NCBI GenBank assembly: GCA_014380365.1
Contig: JACMJZ010000003.1
Span: forward strand, 62,001-126,000
DNA length: 64,000 nt
Source: Pyrinomonadaceae bacterium
Lineage (GTDB): Bacteria > Acidobacteriota > Blastocatellia > Pyrinomonadales > Pyrinomonadaceae
Reading direction: 5' to 3'
Shown here: piece after piece, positions 60,532-64,000 of the stretch
Layout of the letters: each line of letters begins with the position of its first letter
Position numbering within the stretch: position 1 is the first letter of the stretch
Translations under genes and position numbers: made by a program
Notes under the pieces: model-generated
The model's database searches: none
Seen by the model: the letters and a program-made list of their open reading frames with translations, nothing else
Told to the model about the DNA's origin: nothing

Positions 60532-61908
60532 TCAGGCTTGCTGGACGGCTTGCACCAATCTGGTCAACGTTTCCTTGGCATCACCATAGAGCATACCCGT
60601 CACATCTTTGAAGAATAAGGGATTCTCGAGACCCGAAAAGCCTTTACCCTGCCCGCGTTTCAAAACCACCACGGACTTGGCGCGATCGACTTCAAGTATT
60701 GGCATGCCCGCAATCGGGCTGCCGGGATTGTCGCGCGCGTCGGGGTTGACCACATCGTTGGCGCCAATCACGACGGCTACATCCGTCGTGGGAAACTCAG
60801 GATTGATTTGTTCCAACTCGTACAGTGATGAATAGGGAACGTTTGCTTCGGCGAGCAACACATTCATGTGGCCGGGCATGCGTCCAGCGACGGGATGTAT
60901 TCCATACTTCACCGTCACGCCCCGCTTCTCGAGCGTGTCCGCCAACTCGCGCACCGCATGTTGCGCCTGCGCGGTTGCCATGCCGTAACCCGGCACGAAC
61001 ACCACTTTGTTTGCATAAGCCAGCTGCACGGCGATGTCGTCCAGGCCCACCTCGCGCATCTCGCCCTGTTGCTCACCAGCTTTTCCCGATATCGCAGCGC
61101 TGCCAAACGCCCCGAAGAGCACATTGGTCATCGAGCGGTTCATCGCCCGGCACATCAGTACCGAGAGAATGAAGCCGGAGAAACCATCGAGCGTGCCGGC
61201 GATGATCAGAACCTTGTTTGACAACACGAAGCCTGTCGCCGCGGACGCCAAACCCGCGTAGGAGTTCAGTAGCGACATAACTACCGGCATGTCAGCCGCT
61301 CCGATTGGCATCACCAGGAGTATTCCGAAAAGAAACGCGAGTCCTGCCATCGCAAAAAACAACGGCAGCGAGCCAGGCACAATGATCAGGTAGACGAAAA
61401 TGCCGATCGTTGTCGCCAGCAACGCCATGTTGAAAATATTCTGCCCTTTGTAAGTTAGGGGTGTGCCACGAACCAGACCCTGCAACTTCGCAAACGCGAG
61501 CAGGCTGCCGGTTGTAGTCAACGCCCCCAGCATTACTTCAAAACCGATCGCGCCCATCGTGACTTTGTCTACATGTCCGCCGTGGCGATAGAACTCGGAG
61601 ATGCCCACCAGCGCGGCGGCGAAAGCGCCAAAGGCGTGTGAGAGCGCAGTCCGCTGCGGCATCGCGGTCATCGGCACCCAAAGCCCCATGGCCAGACCGA
61701 CCAGTGAGCCCAATACGAGGCCAAGAATGATCCATGTGTAAGTGATGATCTCGAGATGCATCAGCGTGCCGACGATGGCCATCAGCATGCCAAACTCAGC
61801 GAGGTGCATCCCGCGCTTTGCGGTTTCCGGATGACTCAGCCCTTTCAATCCGAGGATGAAAAGGATGGACGCCAGCAGGTAGCTTAGTTCGATGAAATAG
61901 GTGCGCAC
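60532..61908 (-). CDS. pntB: NAD(P) transhydrogenase subunit beta
   Basis: Membrane subunit with the proton channel and NADP(H)-binding domain of the proton-translocating transhydrogenase, which makes NADPH from NADH at the expense of the proton gradient. 458 residues from GTG 61908 (VRTYFIELSYLLASILFILGLKGLSHPETA, matching the family N-terminus). A longer frame to TTG 61941 lies in a repeat. Nine or so transmembrane spans fill residues 1-290. The domain III motif GYGMATAQAQHAVRELADTLEKRG and IHPVAGRMPGHMNVLLAEANV, VVIGANDVVNPDARDNPGSPIAGMPILEVDRAK bind NADP. Last gene of the pnt operon. Confidence 0.96.
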   Translation of the reverse strand: MRTYFIELSYLLASILFILGLKGLSHPETAKRGMHLAEFGMLMAIVGTLMHLEIITYTWIILGLVLGSLVGLAMGLWVPMTAMPQRTALSHAFGAFAAALVGISEFYRHGGHVDKVTMGAIGFEVMLGALTTTGSLLAFAKLQGLVRGTPLTYKGQNIFNMALLATTIGIFVYLIIVPGSLPLFFAMAGLAFLFGILLVMPIGAADMPVVMSLLNSYAGLASAATGFVLSNKVLIIAGTLDGFSGFILSVLMCRAMNRSMTNVLFGAFGSAAISGKAGEQQGEMREVGLDDIAVQLAYANKVVFVPGYGMATAQAQHAVRELADTLEKRGVTVKYGIHPVAGRMPGHMNVLLAEANVPYSSLYELEQINPEFPTTDVAVVIGANDVVNPDARDNPGSPIAGMPILEVDRAKSVVVLKRGQGKGFSGLENPLFFKDVTGMLYGDAKETLTRLVQAVQQA

Positions 61909-61930
61909 TGTTGTTTCGCTGCTCGATAAG

Positions 61931-62066
61931 AGCGGGGGCAAGCCCCCTTCCCAACCTTAGAGTTATGCGAAGTTTATTCCTTGGTATTTTGATTGAATGG
62001 CTTTCAATGAAATGTAATCGGTCAATTGTGATCAGCTCGAAGTCAGGAAGGGGGCTCGCCCCGCTT
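61931..62066. repeat. Inverted repeat, gcgggggcaagcccccttcc family
   Basis: AGCGGGGGCAAGCCCCCTTC (61931 onward) and its imperfect complement GGAAGGGGGCTCGCCCCGCTT (end 62066) flank a 90-nt AT-rich centre. Same family as 19268-19378. It lies between pntAB and pntB, and its right end abuts the pntAB stop codon region. Confidence 0.85.
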
Positions 62067-62070
62067 CTGC

Positions 62071-62388
62071 CTACTGCTTTTTGCCTTCTGCCTTCTGTCC
62101 CGCCGGCTTGCGCTTGAACATTCGCAGCATGCGGTCCGTGATCACGAATCCGCCGACAACGTTCGTGGCGGAACAAAACACAGCAGTGAAACCGAGAATC
62201 GTACTCACCGTGTTGTAGTCAGCGCCGGCAGTGACAATGGAACCCACGAGGGAAATGCCGGAGATCGCGTTGGTGGCCGACATCAGCGGAGTGTGCAGCA
62301 GCGGCGGCACGCGCGAGATCACCAGGTAACCAAGAAACGCCGCGAGGGCGAAAACGTAAAGCGCGGAGATTAGTGTTTCAGCAGACAT
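62071..62388 (-). CDS. pntAB: NAD(P) transhydrogenase subunit alpha, part 2 (membrane)
   Basis: 105 residues, the membrane domain split off from PntA: LISALYVFALAAFLGYLVISRVPPLLHTPLMSATNAISGI, then VSTILGFTAVFCSATNVVGGFVITDRML. Three to four membrane spans. The C-terminal PAGQKAEGKKQ is encoded by iterated agaaggc/gccttctgc repeats and is probably not native. The ATG lies 3 nt after the stop of the small ORF upstream, so it is translationally coupled to it. Confidence 0.95.
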   Translation of the reverse strand: MSAETLISALYVFALAAFLGYLVISRVPPLLHTPLMSATNAISGISLVGSIVTAGADYNTVSTILGFTAVFCSATNVVGGFVITDRMLRMFKRKPAGQKAEGKKQ

Positions 62389-62391
62389 GAC

Positions 62392-62640
62392 CTAAGACCC
62401 TTCTTCGCCCATACGCGGCGGGCGTTGATCCTTACCAGAAATCTTGTGGGCATTCTTAAACTTTCTAAGGAACGAGCGAGCACTTCGCACGCGTCCCGCA
62501 GAAACGTCCGCCTCACCTTCAGCCAAAAGTCGCGACAAATTGAAAGCCTTCAGATGTTTCTCATAATTCTTGTCACCTGTCTCCACTGCGTTTGCGCAAT
62601 CCTCAAAAAGATTCAGTGACATGATGGCCATTCCTAACAC
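62392..62640 (-). CDS. Small protein inside the pnt operon (82 aa)
   Basis: Not recognised as a transhydrogenase part. Up to 82 residues; likely start at 62631 or 62622. No membrane span: acidic N-terminal half (MSLNLFEDCANAVETGDKNYEKHLKAFNLSRLL) and basic C-terminal half (RVRSARSFLRKFKNAHKIS). The stretch LLAEGEADVSAGRVRSARSFLRKFK resembles the C-terminal tail of Phd/ParD-type antitoxins, but no toxin is present. It fills a 288-bp gap between pntAA and pntAB that is usually a few bases, and is 3 nt from pntAB. It may be an inserted antitoxin remnant or an unrecognised accessory protein. Confidence 0.5.
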   Translation of the reverse strand: MLGMAIMSLNLFEDCANAVETGDKNYEKHLKAFNLSRLLAEGEADVSAGRVRSARSFLRKFKNAHKISGKDQRPPRMGEEGS

Positions 62641-62676
62641 GTTCAGATTCTAATTCAGACTACATTTAAATAGCTT

Positions 62677-63813
62677 TTATGGCATGGCCAAAGCCGCCGC
62701 CACGCGGCTGTTCACCACCTGTCCCGCATGCGTCACACACGATGGCCCGACCACGTCGTCATTCAGGTCGATGTTCAATTCGCCTTCTCTGATTAACAGA
62801 CTGAGAAACGAGGTGACGTTGCGCGAATAGAGTTGACTCGCGTGGACTGGCACGGTGGCCGCCAGATTCGTCGGGGCGAGAATCGTCACACCGTTCCGTT
62901 CGACCGTCTGATCAGGTTCGCTTAACGCGCAGTTTCCGCCAGTTGACCCGGCGAGGTCGATGATTATCGCACCGCGCCGCATTCCGTTAACCGCTGCTTC
63001 CGTAACCAGCAGCGGCGCTCGTCTGCCGGGAACCTGCGCGGTGGTGATCACCAGGTCTGCGGTCGCCGCGTGTTCGGCGATTAGATCGCGACCGCGCGCC
63101 ATTGCTTCCTCCGACAGTTCCACTGCGTAGCCGCCGGCATCTTCTGTTTTGAGTCCGCCCAGATCCACTTCGAGGAAAATCGCGCCGAGCGAACGCACCT
63201 GTTCTCCGGCTGCCGCACGCACATCGTAGGCTTCAACCACAGCGCCGAGGCGCCGCGCGGTAGCAATCGCTTGCAGTCCCGCCACGCCTGCGCCGAGCAC
63301 CAACACCCGCGCCGGCGGCACCGTCCCCGCCGCAGTCATCAACAGGGGAAACATTCTGGGAATCTGCGACGCGCCGATGAGCACTGCCTTGTAACCAACG
63401 ACCGTGGCCATAGATGAAAGCGCATCCATCGCCTGCGCGCGCGTGATGCGAGGAATTAGTTCCATCGCAAACGTGGTTAGCCCGCGCGCCAAAGCAGGCT
63501 CCAGCGCCGTTGGTTCGTCGAGCGGACGGAGGAAACCGAGCACGACTGCGTCGCTCTTGAGTTGGGCGAATTCTTCAGTTGAGGGACGGTTTACTGTGAC
63601 CAGAACGGCGGCGGATTCAAGCAAGGCTTTGCGATCCTCAGAGACTTGCGCACCCGCCTCGCGGTAGTCATCGTCAGTGCGCGCAGCGCCAAGTCCGGCG
63701 CCGCTCTCGACAAACACTGATACCTGCAACGCTACGAGCTTCTTCACCGACTCAGGCATCAGCGCTACCCGCGCTTCGCCTGACAGTGTCTCTCGCAACA
63801 CAACGATGTTCAT
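62677..63813 (-). CDS. pntAA: NAD(P) transhydrogenase subunit alpha, part 1 (NAD-binding)
   Basis: 378 residues, the soluble domain I of the split transhydrogenase, related to alanine dehydrogenase. MNIVVLRETLSGEARVALMPESVKKL at the N-terminus; RITRAQAMDALSSMATVVGYKAVL near 125; Rossmann motif VLVLGAGVAGLQAIATARRLGAVVEAYDVR (about 168-198); VITTAQVPGRRAPLLVTEAAVNGMRRGAIIIDLAGSTGGNCAL (about 255-297). It is first in the pntAA-(small ORF)-pntAB-pntB operon. The 187-bp region to the window end has no gene. Confidence 0.97.
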   Translation of the reverse strand: MNIVVLRETLSGEARVALMPESVKKLVALQVSVFVESGAGLGAARTDDDYREAGAQVSEDRKALLESAAVLVTVNRPSTEEFAQLKSDAVVLGFLRPLDEPTALEPALARGLTTFAMELIPRITRAQAMDALSSMATVVGYKAVLIGASQIPRMFPLLMTAAGTVPPARVLVLGAGVAGLQAIATARRLGAVVEAYDVRAAAGEQVRSLGAIFLEVDLGGLKTEDAGGYAVELSEEAMARGRDLIAEHAATADLVITTAQVPGRRAPLLVTEAAVNGMRRGAIIIDLAGSTGGNCALSEPDQTVERNGVTILAPTNLAATVPVHASQLYSRNVTSFLSLLIREGELNIDLNDDVVGPSCVTHAGQVVNSRVAAALAMP

Positions 63814-64000
63814 TCTTCTCCGCGCGAATGCAACCGACTTGAATGGAGCTGGGAATTACGCGGCGCAGTATAGCATTCACGAAAACTCGCCTCAATTTTC
63901 GAGTCGGCTCTAAGAATCTAAACTGGAGAGTCCAAAGATTTAGCCAATTAAACAGGTGGCGCAGAGTTTGGGATAAAGACGATCCACGAAATTCCACGAA
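63814..64000. other. Gene-free right end with a repeat fragment
   Basis: This contains the presumed pnt promoter region for the minus strand, though no clear -35/-10 pair was picked out. The last 23 nt (GACGATCCACGAAATTCCAC...) repeat the word found at 20048-20070 and probably start another inverted repeat cut by the window edge. Confidence 0.45.

Noticed and set aside
61796-62176. Minus-strand 126-residue ORF between pntAB and pntB
   Set aside because: It overlaps both pnt genes in a wrong frame and is largely repeat-derived.

Overview
The window is about 57% G+C and gene-dense. Gene content suggests a soil-type Acidobacteriota, class Blastocatellia / Pyrinomonadaceae-like. This is inference from the DUF2270 protein, the secreted EF-hand-like proteins, the OpcA/Zwf pair, AddAB, split PntA and above all the large number of long inverted repeats between genes; no 16S gene is present to prove it. 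Most genes are housekeeping or metabolic. No transposase, integrase, phage structural module or CRISPR array was seen.

Layout. 1-2.6 kb: 5' part of hutH, a DUF2270 membrane protein and tadA. 2.66-2.96 kb: two tRNA-Ser genes (CGA and GGA). 3-7.2 kb: an exported protein, a YggT-family protein, the SRP RNA gene ffs with a strong terminator, another exported protein and dnaX. 7.4-14.3 kb: an accessory stretch with two or three tiny membrane proteins, a secreted protein ending in a four-cysteine Gly/Ala-rich hydrophobic segment, a TPR regulator with a C-terminal Fis-type helix-turn-helix, a divergent 79-residue secreted peptide, and secreted Cys-rich/EF-hand proteins. 14.3-20 kb: a LysR regulator divergent from leuABCD (leuA without regulatory domain, leuB with a one-base frameshift). 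20.2-23.2 kb: zwf-opcA, entry to the oxidative pentose phosphate pathway. 23.3-30 kb: secreted proteins, a Ycf48-type propeller, rnhA and a secreted TPR protein. 30.3-41.9 kb: lepA, a ferredoxin-MBL protein, an LVIVD/Ig-like protein, a CysQ-like phosphatase, a cupin-decarboxylase pair, an aldo/keto reductase, an Mpo1-like protein and an orphan MutH/Sau3AI-like nuclease. 42.1-53.4 kb: a DNA-processing run (OB-fold/DEDDy exonuclease, hicBA toxin-antitoxin, rmuC, addB, addA). 53.5-58.6 kb: a TPM-TPR protein, a hypothetical protein and rsmI. 58.7-63.8 kb: an M28 peptidase and the proton-translocating transhydrogenase operon pntAA-(small ORF)-pntAB-pntB.

The most striking global property is that nearly every intergenic gap holds a long inverted repeat with 10-31 bp arms, in at least ten sequence families. 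Several families recur in the window, several run into gene ends and supply the last codons and stop, and fragments of the same families sit in frame inside dnaX, opcA, addB and addA. The best candidate for an undescribed system is the 7.4-11.2 kb cluster: a possible secreted bacteriocin-like precursor with small membrane partners, next to a TPR-HTH regulator and a divergent secreted peptide. This reading is inference from architecture only.
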